DNA of 64,000 bases from Sva-25 sp037385685 (GTDB taxonomy: Bacteria; Pseudomonadota; Gammaproteobacteria; Chromatiales; Chromatiaceae). Shown in pieces: positions 7,594 to 17,534 of the stretch (position 1 is its first letter; each line of letters begins with the position of its first letter). Where the stretch lies: NCBI GenBank assembly GCA_037385685.1, contig JARRMW010000001.1, forward strand, positions 1 through 64,000, given 5' to 3'. The notes under the pieces are model-generated. The model was not told the origin of the DNA, did no database searches, and saw only the letters and a list, made by a program, of their open reading frames with translations. Position numbers and translations under genes: made by a program.

Positions 7594-8829
7594 TTAAAAA
7601 TTCCCCTGGAACCAGCCTCTCATCTTGCTCCAGATATCCTTGAGTCCACCGCCCTGCGCCGACTGGCGCTGGCTTGCGGCACCGTTTTCGTGCCCGAACA
7701 GCAACAAGCCGACACCCGTGGCATGTATCGGGTTATTGACGACCTCCGACATACCCGAGACGAGCGTCGGCGCACCGAGCCGCACAGGCATGTGGAACAC
7801 CTCCTCCGCGAGATCGATGAGGCCCTCGATCTTCGAACTGCCACCCGTCATGACAATGCCGCCCGCGAGCAGGCTCTCGAAACCGCTGCGGCGCAACTCC
7901 GCCTGGATCAGCTGCAACAGTTCCTCGTAGCGTGGCTCGATGACCTCGGCCAGCGTCTGCCGCGAGAGCCGCCGTGCCGGCCTGTCACCGATACTCGGCA
8001 CCTCGATGGTCTCTTCGGCCGCAGCGAGCTGGCGCAGCGCGCAGCCGTATTTCATCTTGATCTCCTCGGCATGTGGCGTCGGAGTCCGCAGCGCAACCGC
8101 GATGTCATTCGTGACCTGGTCACCCGCGATCGGGATCACGGCCGTGTGGCGAATGGAGCCCTCGGTAAAAACCGCGATGTCAGTCGTTCCGCCACCGATA
8201 TCGACAATGCAGACACCGAGCTCTTTCTCGTCGTCGGAGAGCACCGCATAGCTCGAGGCGAGTTGCTCGAGAATGAGGTCGTCCACCTCGAGTCCACACC
8301 GGCGCACGCACTTTTCGATGTTTTGTGCGGCACTCACAGCGCCTGTGACCATGTGCACGCGCGCCTCGAGCCGTACGCCAGACATACCAACAGGCTGGTG
8401 GATTCCCTCCTGCTGGTCGATGATGAATTCCTGCGGCAGGATATGGAGGATTTTCTGGTCCGCAGGGATAGCAACAGCCTGTGCTGCGTCGATGACGCGA
8501 TCGACATCGTTCTGCGTCACCTCGCCATCCTTGATAGCGACGATGCCGTGCGAATTCAGACTGTTGACATGGCTGCCGGCGATTCCAGCGTAGACCGAGT
8601 GGATTTCGCAGCCCGCCATGAGTTCAGCCTCCTCGACAGCGCGCTGGATCGACTGCACCGTTGACTCGATGTTGACCACCACGCCCTTCTTGAGGCCATC
8701 TGATTTGTGGCTGCCGATACCAATCACCTCGATTTCCCCGTCTTCGCGGATCTCGCCGACAAGCGCGACAATCTTCGAGGTGCCGATATCGAGGCCGACA
8801 ATCAGGTTCTTGTCTGTTCGCTTGCTCAT
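7594..8829 (-). CDS. ftsA: Cell division protein FtsA
   Basis: FtsA is the actin-like ATPase that tethers FtsZ to the membrane and recruits later division proteins. The 411-residue product has the phosphate-binding loop LIVGLDIGTSKIVALVGE at the N-terminus, the inserted 1C (SHS2) domain, the phosphate-2 motif CIVDIGGGTTDIAVF, and the C-terminal amphipathic membrane helix LKDIWSKMRGWFQGNF. The start overlaps the ftsQ stop by four bases (8826-8829), so the two are translationally coupled. Confidence 0.99.
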   Translation of the reverse strand: MSKRTDKNLIVGLDIGTSKIVALVGEIREDGEIEVIGIGSHKSDGLKKGVVVNIESTVQSIQRAVEEAELMAGCEIHSVYAGIAGSHVNSLNSHGIVAIKDGEVTQNDVDRVIDAAQAVAIPADQKILHILPQEFIIDQQEGIHQPVGMSGVRLEARVHMVTGAVSAAQNIEKCVRRCGLEVDDLILEQLASSYAVLSDDEKELGVCIVDIGGGTTDIAVFTEGSIRHTAVIPIAGDQVTNDIAVALRTPTPHAEEIKMKYGCALRQLAAAEETIEVPSIGDRPARRLSRQTLAEVIEPRYEELLQLIQAELRRSGFESLLAGGIVMTGGSSKIEGLIDLAEEVFHMPVRLGAPTLVSGMSEVVNNPIHATGVGLLLFGHENGAASQRQSAQGGGLKDIWSKMRGWFQGNF

Positions 8830-9626
8830 GCCTGTGACTCTCCCGGCTGTTCCGGGTTTTCTGCCGCTTGCTGTTTTACTTTCACTGCTACCCCGCCTGA
8901 ATAGCGCGCATCGATGACCTCCACCGTTGCCGCCTGCTCACCAAGCTTTTCGAGAAAATGGGTTACCCTTACCAGCCGCCGCGGCACCTCTTCCTTGCCG
9001 AGTTCTATGCGTGGGCCGGTATCGAGCCAGAACGTCCAACCGCCACGCCGGTTCTGGTTGATGCGGTCGACCCTTGCGAGCTTTTCGACCGATTTGCTGA
9101 CGTATCGATACTGGCGCAGGACCTCTTTCGCCTGCTCGTCGTCGCCGTCAAGGTGCGCAAGCCCGGTAAAAGGGTCGATCGTCGCGGGTGCGAATACGAC
9201 ACCCTTGTCACTGATGAGATGTTTCTCGCCCCAGCGTGCGTAAGGCTGGTGCTCGATGACGCTGACAACGAGCGTGTCGGGCCAGACCCGGCGTACAGTC
9301 GCCCCTGCAACCCAGGGCAACTCCCTGACCGCCGACTGGATTTCACGCACATCGAGCGTGAAATAGCCGCCCCGGACAGCGCGGGCAACGACCCGCTGCA
9401 ATTCGTCACGCTCGGTATGGAGAAAATCGCCATCGAGCACGACAGACTGTACCGGCAGCAGAGAGGGATCCCTGAGCTTCAGTTGTGCCCAGTAAGCAGC
9501 AACGGCGACCGCGCCAAGCACCAGGAAGAGCACACCGAGACGCACCCAGACCAGTTCGCCCGGCCTGATAGCGGCGTGCTCTTTCCGCTGCTTTTGTGTC
9601 TTCGTCTTCTTGCGACTCGCCGCCAT
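8826..9626 (-). CDS. ftsQ: Cell division protein FtsQ
   Basis: FtsQ is the bitopic inner membrane protein that links early and late divisome proteins through FtsL and FtsB. The 266-residue product has a basic cytoplasmic N-terminus (AASRKKTKTQKQRKEH), one membrane segment near residues 30-50 (VLFLVLGAVAVAAYWAQL), a POTRA domain (LLPVQSVVLDGDFLHTERDE) and the beta domain. Translation starts at 9626, where the ATG shares one base with the ddl stop (TAATG), with GGAGGT just upstream. Confidence 0.97.
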   Translation of the reverse strand: MAASRKKTKTQKQRKEHAAIRPGELVWVRLGVLFLVLGAVAVAAYWAQLKLRDPSLLPVQSVVLDGDFLHTERDELQRVVARAVRGGYFTLDVREIQSAVRELPWVAGATVRRVWPDTLVVSVIEHQPYARWGEKHLISDKGVVFAPATIDPFTGLAHLDGDDEQAKEVLRQYRYVSKSVEKLARVDRINQNRRGGWTFWLDTGPRIELGKEEVPRRLVRVTHFLEKLGEQAATVEVIDARYSGGVAVKVKQQAAENPEQPGESQA

Positions 9627-10549
9627 TAGCGCACCTCCAGTGTCTGGTGCAGGATCCGGTAGACCAGTTCGTCAAAATCCATACCCTTTGCTCTTGCTGC
9701 CATCGGCACGAGGCTGTGATCGGTCATCCCAGGCACCGTGTTGACCTCGATGAGCCAGAAATTGCCGTCCTCGTCCATCATCAGGTCGACACGACCCCAG
9801 CCACTGACCCCGATCGCCTCGCAGGCCTGCAGGGCGATGTCCTGTCCCTCGGCCTCTTTCGATTCGTCGAGTCCGCAGGGGATGTGGTAACCCGTGTCAC
9901 CGCTCCTGTACTTGGCGTCATAGTCGTAGAACTCGCGCGGTGTCTCGAGCCGGATCATCGGCAGCGGCTCGCCATCCAGTACACCGGCCGTGTACTCGCT
10001 CCCCGTTATCCATTTCTCGGCAATCACGAGGCCGTCGTACTTCCGCGCCTCCTGCCAGGCAGCATCAAGCTGGCTGTCATCATTCACTTTCGACATGCCA
10101 ACGCTCGACCCCTCGTGCGCCGGCTTGATCATCAGCGGGAAACCGAGCGCAGCAGCAATCGCAAGGTCGGCCTCTTCGCGCAGAACATGGAATGGCGGCG
10201 TCGGCATCCCGAGACCTTTCCAAACCAGCTTGCTGCGGTACTTGTCCATGGCGATCGCCGATCCCATGACGCCACTGCCGGTGTAGGGAATGCCAAGTAT
10301 CTGCAACGCACCCTGTATCTGTCCGTCCTCGCCGCCACGGCCATGTAAAACGATGAAGGCGCGTTCGAAACCCTGCTCGACCAGCCCGATGACATCCGCC
10401 GGCTCCCGAATGTCGATACCATGTGCATCGACGCCCTTGCGCCTGAGCCCTTCGAGTACAGCGTTGCCGCTATTCAGGGAAACCTCGCGCTCGGCCGATG
10501 TCCCGCCAAGCAGCACCGCCACTTTTCCAAACTCTTCAGGACTGGTCAT
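9626..10549 (-). CDS. ddl: D-alanine--D-alanine ligase
   Basis: This ATP-grasp enzyme makes the D-Ala-D-Ala dipeptide that MurF adds to the muropeptide. The start MTSPEEFGKVAVLLGGTSAE at 10549 is chosen because Ddl proteins begin directly before the VAVLLGGTSAEREVSL motif; an upstream in-frame start would add 26 unlike residues. Other motifs are HGRGGEDG, the ATP-grasp core PLMIKPAHEGSSVGM and WLIEVNTVPGMT near the C-terminus. The length of 307 is standard for DdlB. It lies between murB and ftsQ as in the classical dcw cluster, overlapping murB by 14 bases. Confidence 0.98.
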   Translation of the reverse strand: MTSPEEFGKVAVLLGGTSAEREVSLNSGNAVLEGLRRKGVDAHGIDIREPADVIGLVEQGFERAFIVLHGRGGEDGQIQGALQILGIPYTGSGVMGSAIAMDKYRSKLVWKGLGMPTPPFHVLREEADLAIAAALGFPLMIKPAHEGSSVGMSKVNDDSQLDAAWQEARKYDGLVIAEKWITGSEYTAGVLDGEPLPMIRLETPREFYDYDAKYRSGDTGYHIPCGLDESKEAEGQDIALQACEAIGVSGWGRVDLMMDEDGNFWLIEVNTVPGMTDHSLVPMAARAKGMDFDELVYRILHQTLEVR

Positions 10550-11426
10550 ACGGCACTCCAACGATGTGAACTTCACGTACCAGCTCGACGCCACACTGCT
10601 CCGCAACCTGTTGCTGTACATAGTCAATCAGTTGTTCGATGTCGGCGGCTGTCGCATCCTTCTCATTGATGATGAAATTGGCATGCCTGGTCGAGACGCA
10701 GGCACCACCGATGCAGTGTCCCTTCAGGCCGATCGACTCGATCAGCCGGGCGGCATGATCATTCCCGGGGTTCCGGAAGGTCGAGCCGCAACTCGGTTGT
10801 GTGGTCGGTTGTGTCGCCGAACGCCTGTCGAGCAGCTCACGGATACGGCCTTGCGCTTCCTCGACATCGCCATGCTCCAGCCTGAAATAGCCGGCCAGAA
10901 ACCACTCGCCCGCAGGCTTCTCCACCTCGCGGTAGCGCACGACGAATTCCTCCGGCTTGCGCTGACGTATCTCGCCGCGCTGATCGATGGTCTCGACCTT
11001 CTCGACGTGCTCCCAGGTTTCGCCACCAAAGGCACCGGCGTTCATGGCCAGCGCACCACCGATCGTCCCGGGGATGCCGGCAAAGAACTCGAGCCCGGTG
11101 AATCCCTCGCGTGCGGACGTGCGTGCGACCTTGGCACAGGTGACACCGGCCTCTGCAAAGAGAAGCTCGTCACCAATAAACTCCATCTTTTGCAATGCAC
11201 CTACGCTCAGGATGACCGTGCCGGCATAGCCGCCATCGCGCACCAGAAGGTTGCTGCCTAGCCCGACCCAGAGCACCGGCTCGTTTTCCGGCAACTGCTG
11301 CAGGAAGCGCTGCAAGTCACTGCTGTCAGCCGGCTTGTAAAGACGGCGCACGGGACCACCGGTCCGCCAGCTGCAATGACGCCCCATCGGTTCGTTGTGC
11401 ATCAGCTCTCCGCGCAGTTCAACCAT
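10536..11426 (-). CDS. murB: UDP-N-acetylmuramate dehydrogenase MurB
   Basis: MurB reduces UDP-GlcNAc-enolpyruvate to UDP-MurNAc using NADPH and FAD. The ATG at 11426 has GGAGGGG 6 bp upstream and overlaps the murC stop by 8 bases, so it is preferred to the longer frame. The 296-residue product is of the shorter type II class: HCSWRTGGPV, GLGSNLLVRDGG and GIPGTIGGALAMNAGAFGG bind FAD, and SCGSTFRNP carries the catalytic serine. E. coli has a longer type I MurB outside the dcw cluster; here it is inside, which is the arrangement in many other Gram-negatives. Confidence 0.97.
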   Translation of the reverse strand: MVELRGELMHNEPMGRHCSWRTGGPVRRLYKPADSSDLQRFLQQLPENEPVLWVGLGSNLLVRDGGYAGTVILSVGALQKMEFIGDELLFAEAGVTCAKVARTSAREGFTGLEFFAGIPGTIGGALAMNAGAFGGETWEHVEKVETIDQRGEIRQRKPEEFVVRYREVEKPAGEWFLAGYFRLEHGDVEEAQGRIRELLDRRSATQPTTQPSCGSTFRNPGNDHAARLIESIGLKGHCIGGACVSTRHANFIINEKDATAADIEQLIDYVQQQVAEQCGVELVREVHIVGVPYDQS

Positions 11427-12849
11427 CGAGCCCCTCCAGCAGACGCGGCAGCTCCGTGGCAATACGCCCGATGCTTCCGGCACCCATCATGAGCACCAGG
11501 TCACCGGGTTCCAGCACGGCAGCCAGCAATGCGGGCAGCTCCTCGAGATGGTCAACGAAAACGGGATCCACCTGTCCGCGGATACGGATTGCGCGCGCCA
11601 GCGCACGGCCGTCGGCACCGGGAATCGGGGCTTCACCCGCGGGGTAGACCTCGTTGAGCAGGAGGACATCCGGTGTCGACAGCACAGCGGCAAAATCGTC
11701 GAACTGTTCCTGTGTGCGTGTATAGCGATGCGGCTGAAAAACGAGCACGAGGCGCTTGTCCGGCCAGCCATTGCGTGCTGCTTCGATGGTTGCCGCCACC
11801 TCGCGCGGGTGATGCCCGTAATCGTCGACAACCATGATCTTGCCGTCTTTCCATGGAATCTCGACACTCTGAAAACGGCGACCGATGCCCTCGAAACGCG
11901 TCAGGGCACGCCGGATGGCATCGCTTTCGATGCCGAGCTCGCGTGCAACCGTAATTGCCGCTGCCGCATTCATAACGTTGTGCTGTCCAGGCATGTTCAG
12001 CAGCACATCGATCTCCTCGCCATCCTGGCAACGGATGTGGAACTCGGTCTGCATACCCGACTGCCGGATGTTACTGACATGCACATCGGCATCGCCGGAA
12101 GTCCCGTAGGTGATGACGCGTCGCGATATCTGGGGAATCAGGCTGCGCACTTCCTCATCGTCGATGCAGAGCACAGCCAGACCATAAAACGGCAGGTGGT
12201 GAAGAAACTCGACGAAAGTCTGTCGGAGCTGCTCGAAATCACCGCCATAGGTTGCCATGTGATCGGCGTCGATATTGGTAACGATCGAGATCATGGGTTG
12301 CAGATACAGAAACGAGGCGTCACTCTCGTCGGCCTCGGCAACCAGATAATCGCTGTCACCGAGTTTGGCATTGGCACCCGCCGAGTTCAGCAGGCCGCCG
12401 ATGACGAAAGTCGGGTCGAGCCCTCCTTCTGCCAGCAGGCTGGTCGCGAGGCTCGTGGTCGTCGTCTTGCCATGCGTGCCCGCAACTGCAATGCCGTAAC
12501 GGAATCGCATGAGTTCGGCGAGCATCTCGGCACGCGGTACGACAGGGATGCGCTGCTCACGTGCGGCGACAACCTCCGGATTGTCCTCGCTGATCGCACT
12601 CGAAACGACTACAGCATCACACCCCTCGATCTGATCAGCCCTGTGCCCGCGGTAGATCGTGGCACCCATCGCCTTGAGATGTCCGGTCGCAGCGTTCTCG
12701 GACAGGTCGGAGCCGGAGATGCGGTAACCGAGATTGATCAGCACCTGCGCGATACCGTTCATGCCGGAACCGCCGATACCGACGAAATAGAGATGCCGCA
12801 CATGCTGCTGCATCGCCTGGAATTGCTGACGGGTCGGTGTTTCTGTCAT
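11419..12849 (-). CDS. murC: UDP-N-acetylmuramate--L-alanine ligase MurC
   Basis: MurC adds the first amino acid to UDP-MurNAc. The 476-residue protein has the dinucleotide-like N-terminal motif FVGIGGSGMNGIA, the Mur ligase ATP loop AGTHGKTTTTS near residue 120, the central VAEADESDASFL, and the C-terminal domain starting around VDDYGHHPREV. The start overlaps the murG stop by four bases (12846-12849). Confidence 0.98.
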   Translation of the reverse strand: MTETPTRQQFQAMQQHVRHLYFVGIGGSGMNGIAQVLINLGYRISGSDLSENAATGHLKAMGATIYRGHRADQIEGCDAVVVSSAISEDNPEVVAAREQRIPVVPRAEMLAELMRFRYGIAVAGTHGKTTTTSLATSLLAEGGLDPTFVIGGLLNSAGANAKLGDSDYLVAEADESDASFLYLQPMISIVTNIDADHMATYGGDFEQLRQTFVEFLHHLPFYGLAVLCIDDEEVRSLIPQISRRVITYGTSGDADVHVSNIRQSGMQTEFHIRCQDGEEIDVLLNMPGQHNVMNAAAAITVARELGIESDAIRRALTRFEGIGRRFQSVEIPWKDGKIMVVDDYGHHPREVAATIEAARNGWPDKRLVLVFQPHRYTRTQEQFDDFAAVLSTPDVLLLNEVYPAGEAPIPGADGRALARAIRIRGQVDPVFVDHLEELPALLAAVLEPGDLVLMMGAGSIGRIATELPRLLEGLDG

Positions 12850-13916
12850 GCCGCCAGCACCTCCTCGCAGATATCAGCGAAACGCCCGGTTGCATCGGGT
12901 TTCGCAAGGCTGCGTGCCGTCACGGCCATGCGTGTCACTTTCTCGCGATCGAGCGACTTGAGTTCGTTCGCGAGCCGGTCAGGATCAAGATCCCGTTGCT
13001 GGATCATGATCGCCGCACCCTCTTTTGCGAGATAGTTGCCATTGGCAGTCTGATGATCGTCGACAGCATGGGGATAGGGCACCAGCAATGCCGCAACACC
13101 GGCTGCAGCCAGTTCCGAAACGGTCAGCGCACCGGAACGGCAGACGACCAGGTCTGCCCATGCATAGGCGTCTGCCATGTCATCGATGAACTCGACGACC
13201 CAGGCGTCGACACCGGCAGTGGCATAATGCTCGCGCGTTGCAGCATCCTTTCCACGCCCGGCCTGATGACCCACTTTTGGACGCTGCTCGCCGGGCAGTT
13301 TCGCGAGCGCGACGGGAACCGTCTCGTTCAGAGCTTGCGCTCCCAGCGACCCGCCAATGACGAGCATCTGCAAGGGACCTGTCCTTTCTGAATAACGCTC
13401 CAGCGGTTCGCCGAGAGAGAGGATATCTGCCCGCACGGGATTGCCGACGGTGTGACGCCTCTTGCTTTTCGAAAAAGTATCCGGAAAAGCTTCACAGACA
13501 GCCTTCGCGATCCTCGAGAGCAGTCTGTTGGTCATGCCGGCAATCGCATTCTGCTCATGGATCACGAGAGGAATACCAAGCAGTTTCGCTGCCACGCCAC
13601 CAGGACCCGAGGCAAATCCGCCCATGCCGACGACAAGTGCAGGCTTGCGCTTCCTGAGCACGGAGAGCGCCTGCAGGATCGATTGCGTCAACAGCAGGGG
13701 TGCACCGAGCAGCCGCATGAAGCCATTGCCACGCAGACCCTTGATGTTGACGGTATCGATCTCGATCTGATGCTGTGGCACGTGGCGCGTTTCGAAACTG
13801 TCGGGCGAACCGAGCCAGCTGACGGTATGTCCACGGCGCATGAGCTCCTTCGCTGCAGCGAGCGCAGGAAAGACGTGCCCGCCGGTGCCGCCGGCCATCA
13901 TGACGATGTGCGCCAT
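12846..13916 (-). CDS. murG: Lipid II synthase MurG (GlcNAc transferase)
   Basis: MurG transfers GlcNAc from UDP-GlcNAc to lipid I on the inner face of the membrane. The 356-residue GT28 enzyme has the G-loop GGTGGHVFPALA at the N-terminus, the second G-loop GMGGFASGPGG, and the UDP-GlcNAc site region RSGALTVSELAAAG. Its start lies 19 bases inside the end of ftsW, so translation is likely coupled. Confidence 0.98.
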   Translation of the reverse strand: MAHIVMMAGGTGGHVFPALAAAKELMRRGHTVSWLGSPDSFETRHVPQHQIEIDTVNIKGLRGNGFMRLLGAPLLLTQSILQALSVLRKRKPALVVGMGGFASGPGGVAAKLLGIPLVIHEQNAIAGMTNRLLSRIAKAVCEAFPDTFSKSKRRHTVGNPVRADILSLGEPLERYSERTGPLQMLVIGGSLGAQALNETVPVALAKLPGEQRPKVGHQAGRGKDAATREHYATAGVDAWVVEFIDDMADAYAWADLVVCRSGALTVSELAAAGVAALLVPYPHAVDDHQTANGNYLAKEGAAIMIQQRDLDPDRLANELKSLDREKVTRMAVTARSLAKPDATGRFADICEEVLAA

Positions 13917-15076
13917 ACGCCACCCTCCCTGCGTTTTTCGGATGCGTGCTCGAAATGGATACGTTGCAGCATCGCGATCACCAGCATGCCGACGATGATG
14001 CTGTTACCGCCATAGCTCATGAAGGGCAAAGTCAGTCCCTTGGTCGGCATCATGCCGAGATTCACGCCGATGTTGACGAAGGACTGAAAGCCGATCCAGA
14101 GTGCACAACCGTAGGCCGTGTAGACCGCAAAGCGATTTTCGCCTCCTTCTGCCATGACCCCGATACGCATCGCGCGCCAGACGATAAAGGTGAACAACAG
14201 GATGATCAGGGTCACGCCGGCAAAGCCGAGTTCCTCGCCGATCACCGAAAGCAGGAAGTCGTTGTGCGCTTCCGGCAGGTAATAGAGCTTCTGCACACTC
14301 TCGCCGAGGCCGACACCGAACCATTCGCCACGCCCGAGCGCGATCAGTGCGTTCGAGAGCTGGTAGCCTGAATCGAGCGGATCGGCAAACGGGTCCATGA
14401 AAGAGGTCACACGCTGCATGCGCCAGGGCGTCAACCAGACCAGGGTGCCGAGCGAGACGGCCGCTATGGCGATCAGCACCGCAAACTGGCGCCAGGGGAC
14501 GCCACCGAGAAAGAGCATGCCGAACGCCGTTGCCAGCAGCACGATGGTCGTGCCCATGTCGGGCTGCAGCATGATCAGGGCCGAGGCAATCAGCAGTGGC
14601 AGCATCGGCTTGATGAATCCCCAGACACTCGTTGCGACTTCCGTCTGGCGACGATTCAGGTAGCCGGCAAGGTAGAGCAGCATGAAGAGCTTCATGAACT
14701 CGGAACTCTGCAGGTTGAAACCGCCGAGCGGAATCCAGCGTTGTGCGCCATTCGCCTCCCGTCCGACACCCGGCATCAGCACGAGGACAAGTAACGCGAG
14801 CCCGACAAAGTAGAGCATCGGGCTGAGACGCTCCCACGCCGTCATCGGAATGCGAAGCACAACGAGCGAGCCGACGAAGCCGAGAAGGATCGCGAAGAGG
14901 TGGCGGTAGACAAAATAGAAGGGCGCTCCGTCGATGCGATGCATCGAGGCGGAACCGACCATCACTGTCCCGATACCGAGCAACAGGAGTGCAGCGACAA
15001 GCAGCGGATAGTCGAGCTTCGGCAGATTGAGCATCGCGGTTCCGCCAACGCCTGCCGGTTTCACTGCCACGGTCAT
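13898..15076 (-). CDS. ftsW: SEDS peptidoglycan polymerase FtsW
   Basis: FtsW is the divisome glycosyltransferase that polymerises lipid II together with FtsI. The 392-residue protein starts at ATG 15076, which overlaps the murD stop by four bases; a longer frame upstream is rejected because it would overlap murD widely. About ten membrane segments are visible, starting LLVAALLLLGIGTVMVGSAS. SEDS hallmarks include the PDMGTTIVLLATAFGMLF stretch and the AHNDFLLSVIGEELGF loop, and the C-terminal LPFMSYGGNSI. Confidence 0.98.
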   Translation of the reverse strand: MTVAVKPAGVGGTAMLNLPKLDYPLLVAALLLLGIGTVMVGSASMHRIDGAPFYFVYRHLFAILLGFVGSLVVLRIPMTAWERLSPMLYFVGLALLVLVLMPGVGREANGAQRWIPLGGFNLQSSEFMKLFMLLYLAGYLNRRQTEVATSVWGFIKPMLPLLIASALIMLQPDMGTTIVLLATAFGMLFLGGVPWRQFAVLIAIAAVSLGTLVWLTPWRMQRVTSFMDPFADPLDSGYQLSNALIALGRGEWFGVGLGESVQKLYYLPEAHNDFLLSVIGEELGFAGVTLIILLFTFIVWRAMRIGVMAEGGENRFAVYTAYGCALWIGFQSFVNIGVNLGMMPTKGLTLPFMSYGGNSIIVGMLVIAMLQRIHFEHASEKRREGGVWRTSS

Positions 15077-16458
15077 GACTGCAGACTCCTGACGGCCTGT
15101 ATGAACTGCTCGCCACGATCGAGATAATTCCGAAACATGTCGAAGCTTGCACAGGCAGGCGAAAGGAGGACCCGGTCGCCTGGCTTCGCGTGGGCGCGGC
15201 ATTGCCGAACGGCATCCACGAGGTCATTCGCCATGACAGTCTCGACCACTCCGCCGACTGCCCTGGCGATCCCGGGCGCATCACGGCCGATGAGTACGAG
15301 TGTGCGAACATAATTCGAGAGAGCCGGCACGAGTTCCGAGAAATCCGCCCCCTTGCAATCACCGCCGGCGATCAGCACGGTCAGACTCGCATCAGCCATG
15401 TCGAGTCCCTCGAGTGCAGCCACACAGGCGCCGACGTTGGTTCCCTTGGAATCGTTGTACCAGCGCACACCGTCGATTTCGGCCACGAACTGCGTCCTGT
15501 GCGCAAGACCATGGAAACGGCGCGCGGCCTGCAGCATCGGCTCCATCGGCAAGCCGACAGCCTCGCCGAGGGCCAGCGCAGCCAGCACATTGGCCTGATT
15601 ATGACGACCGGCAACAAGGATCTCCGAGACCCGCATCAGGAGGTTTTCTCCCCTGCATAACCAGTTTTCGCCATCTTTTTCACAAATTCCGTAATCGTCA
15701 TCCTGCGGGGCATTCATGGTGAAACCGATCATTTTCGCGACACCTTCGGCCTGCGCACTGGCCATAGCATCATCACGGTTCACGATTGCGCACCCGGCAT
15801 GCCGATAGATCACGCGCTTGGCCGCGACATAGGATTCGTAACTGTCATAGCGATCCATGTGATCCTCGCAAAGATTGAGGATCACCGCGGCTGTCGCGCT
15901 GAGGCTGTATGTCGTCTCGAGCTGAAAGCTCGACAGCTCGAGAATGTAGAGTTCGACCTCGTCATCGAGCAGCTCGAGTACCGGCTTGCCGAGGTTGCCA
16001 CCAACGCCTGCATGTATGCCTGCGGCCATGGCCATCTCGCCGAGCAGCGTCGTGACCGTGCTCTTTCCGTTTGAGCCGGTGATTGCGACCACGGGCGCCT
16101 TCGCTTCACGCAGAAAGAGCTCGACATCGCCGATCACCTCGGCGCCGCGGGCAATCGCTTCCTGGATAATCGGCGTGCGGAGCGGCACCCCCGGACTCAC
16201 GACAAGTTGGTCAGCCGCGGCAAATGCATCGGCGTCGAAACCGCCCATGAAGACAGCAACATCCGGTAACTCGCGGCGCAGCTCATCCAGCCCGGGCGGC
16301 TGATCGCGCGTGTCGCAGACGGCCAGTGGCACACCCCTGGCAGCGAGATAGCGCGCAGTCGCAAGGCCGCTGACGCCCAGGCCGACGACGAGCGTCCCGG
16401 GTGCGGTTCCCTGACTGGTTGTTGTCTCGATTGCCATTGCCTGTTGCATCTCTCTCAA
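15073..16458 (-). CDS. murD: UDP-MurNAc-L-Ala--D-Glu ligase MurD
   Basis: MurD adds D-glutamate to UDP-MurNAc-L-Ala. The 461-residue protein has the N-terminal motif LVVGLGVSGLATARYL, the ATP loop ITGSNGKSTVTTLLGE, NLCEDHMDRY, and the C-terminal VRWYNDSKGTNVGA. The start at 16458 (MREMQQAMAIE) is supported by a four-base overlap with the mraY stop; a second ATG seven codons later is possible. Confidence 0.98.
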   Translation of the reverse strand: MREMQQAMAIETTTSQGTAPGTLVVGLGVSGLATARYLAARGVPLAVCDTRDQPPGLDELRRELPDVAVFMGGFDADAFAAADQLVVSPGVPLRTPIIQEAIARGAEVIGDVELFLREAKAPVVAITGSNGKSTVTTLLGEMAMAAGIHAGVGGNLGKPVLELLDDEVELYILELSSFQLETTYSLSATAAVILNLCEDHMDRYDSYESYVAAKRVIYRHAGCAIVNRDDAMASAQAEGVAKMIGFTMNAPQDDDYGICEKDGENWLCRGENLLMRVSEILVAGRHNQANVLAALALGEAVGLPMEPMLQAARRFHGLAHRTQFVAEIDGVRWYNDSKGTNVGACVAALEGLDMADASLTVLIAGGDCKGADFSELVPALSNYVRTLVLIGRDAPGIARAVGGVVETVMANDLVDAVRQCRAHAKPGDRVLLSPACASFDMFRNYLDRGEQFIQAVRSLQS

Positions 16459-17534
16459 CGCAGTTTCAGTGTTGCCAGCCCGATGAGGACCAGGATCAGG
16501 CTGATGATCCAGAAGCGCACGATGACGCGCGGCTCAGGCCAGCCCTTGAGTTCATAGTGGTGATGAATCGGCGCCATTTTGAAGACACGCTTCCCGGTCA
16601 GCTTGAAGGAGGCAACCTGGATGATGACGGAGAGTGTCTCGATGACGAAAATGCCGCCCATGATGATCAGCACGATCTCCTGTCGCACCATGACCGCAAC
16701 CACGCCAAGCGCAGCGCCCAGTGCCAGCGCACCGACATCCCCCATGAACACCATCGCCGGGTAGGTGTTGAACCACAGAAAACCGATACCTGCACCCATC
16801 AGTGCCATGCAGAAGATCGCCACCTCGCCGACCCCGTCGATATTCGGTATGTGCAGGTAATCGGCAAACTCGCTGTGGCCTGTCACATAGGCCATGACGG
16901 CAAGCGCTCCCGCCACCATGATGGTTGGCATGATCGCAAGCCCGTCGAGCCCGTCGGTCAGGTTGACCGCGTTGGACGTGCCCACGATGACGAAGTAGGT
17001 CAGCACCACATAGAGAAGCCCGAGGTTGATCGCTACGTTCTTGAAAAACGGGACAATCAGCTGTGTCTCTTCGGGAACAGTCGCCGTCATATAGAGCGCG
17101 ACCGCTGCAGCGAGGCCGAAAATCGACTGCCACAGGTACTTATAGCGGGATGCCAGCCCCTTCGGGTCCTGGCGCACGAGCTTCTTGTAATCATCGACAA
17201 ACCCGATGGCGCCGAATGCGAGCGTGGTCAGGAGCGCAATCCAGATGTAATGGCTGCCCAGATCGGCCCAAAGAAGAGTGCTGATGGCGATCGCAAGCAG
17301 AATCAGTGATCCGCCCATCGTCGGCGTACCCGCCTTGCTGAAATGGCTCTCGGGCCCGTCATCCCGCACAGGTTGTCCCTTGTAGGTCGCCAGCTTGCGA
17401 ATGACTGCCGGTCCGATCAGGAATGAGATCAGCATCGCCGTGAGGATGGCAAGGATCATGCGCATGGTGAGGTACCGGAAGACGTCGAACCCGGGCTCGA
17501 ATTGCGCCAGATAGTCGGCCAGGTAGATCAGCAT
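16455..17534 (-). CDS. mraY: Phospho-MurNAc-pentapeptide transferase MraY
   Basis: MraY links phospho-MurNAc-pentapeptide to undecaprenyl phosphate, making lipid I in the inner membrane. The 359-residue protein shows ten membrane segments and the three signature motifs: GFVDDYKKL with the catalytic aspartates, NLTDGLDGLA, and the HHHYELKG cytoplasmic loop near the C-terminus. Its start lies seven bases inside the murF end. Confidence 0.99.
   Translation of the reverse strand: MLIYLADYLAQFEPGFDVFRYLTMRMILAILTAMLISFLIGPAVIRKLATYKGQPVRDDGPESHFSKAGTPTMGGSLILLAIAISTLLWADLGSHYIWIALLTTLAFGAIGFVDDYKKLVRQDPKGLASRYKYLWQSIFGLAAAVALYMTATVPEETQLIVPFFKNVAINLGLLYVVLTYFVIVGTSNAVNLTDGLDGLAIMPTIMVAGALAVMAYVTGHSEFADYLHIPNIDGVGEVAIFCMALMGAGIGFLWFNTYPAMVFMGDVGALALGAALGVVAVMVRQEIVLIIMGGIFVIETLSVIIQVASFKLTGKRVFKMAPIHHHYELKGWPEPRVIVRFWIISLILVLIGLATLKLR

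Noticed and set aside
11395..13035. Plus-strand open frame of 546 codons opposite murC
   Set aside because: Shadow of murC and the end of murG; composition rich in H, R and D as expected for an antisense frame.
14004..15362. Minus-strand open frame of 452 codons overlapping ftsW in another frame
   Set aside because: It competes with ftsW, whose membrane helices and SEDS motifs are unmistakable, and has low-complexity Arg/Ala-rich content.
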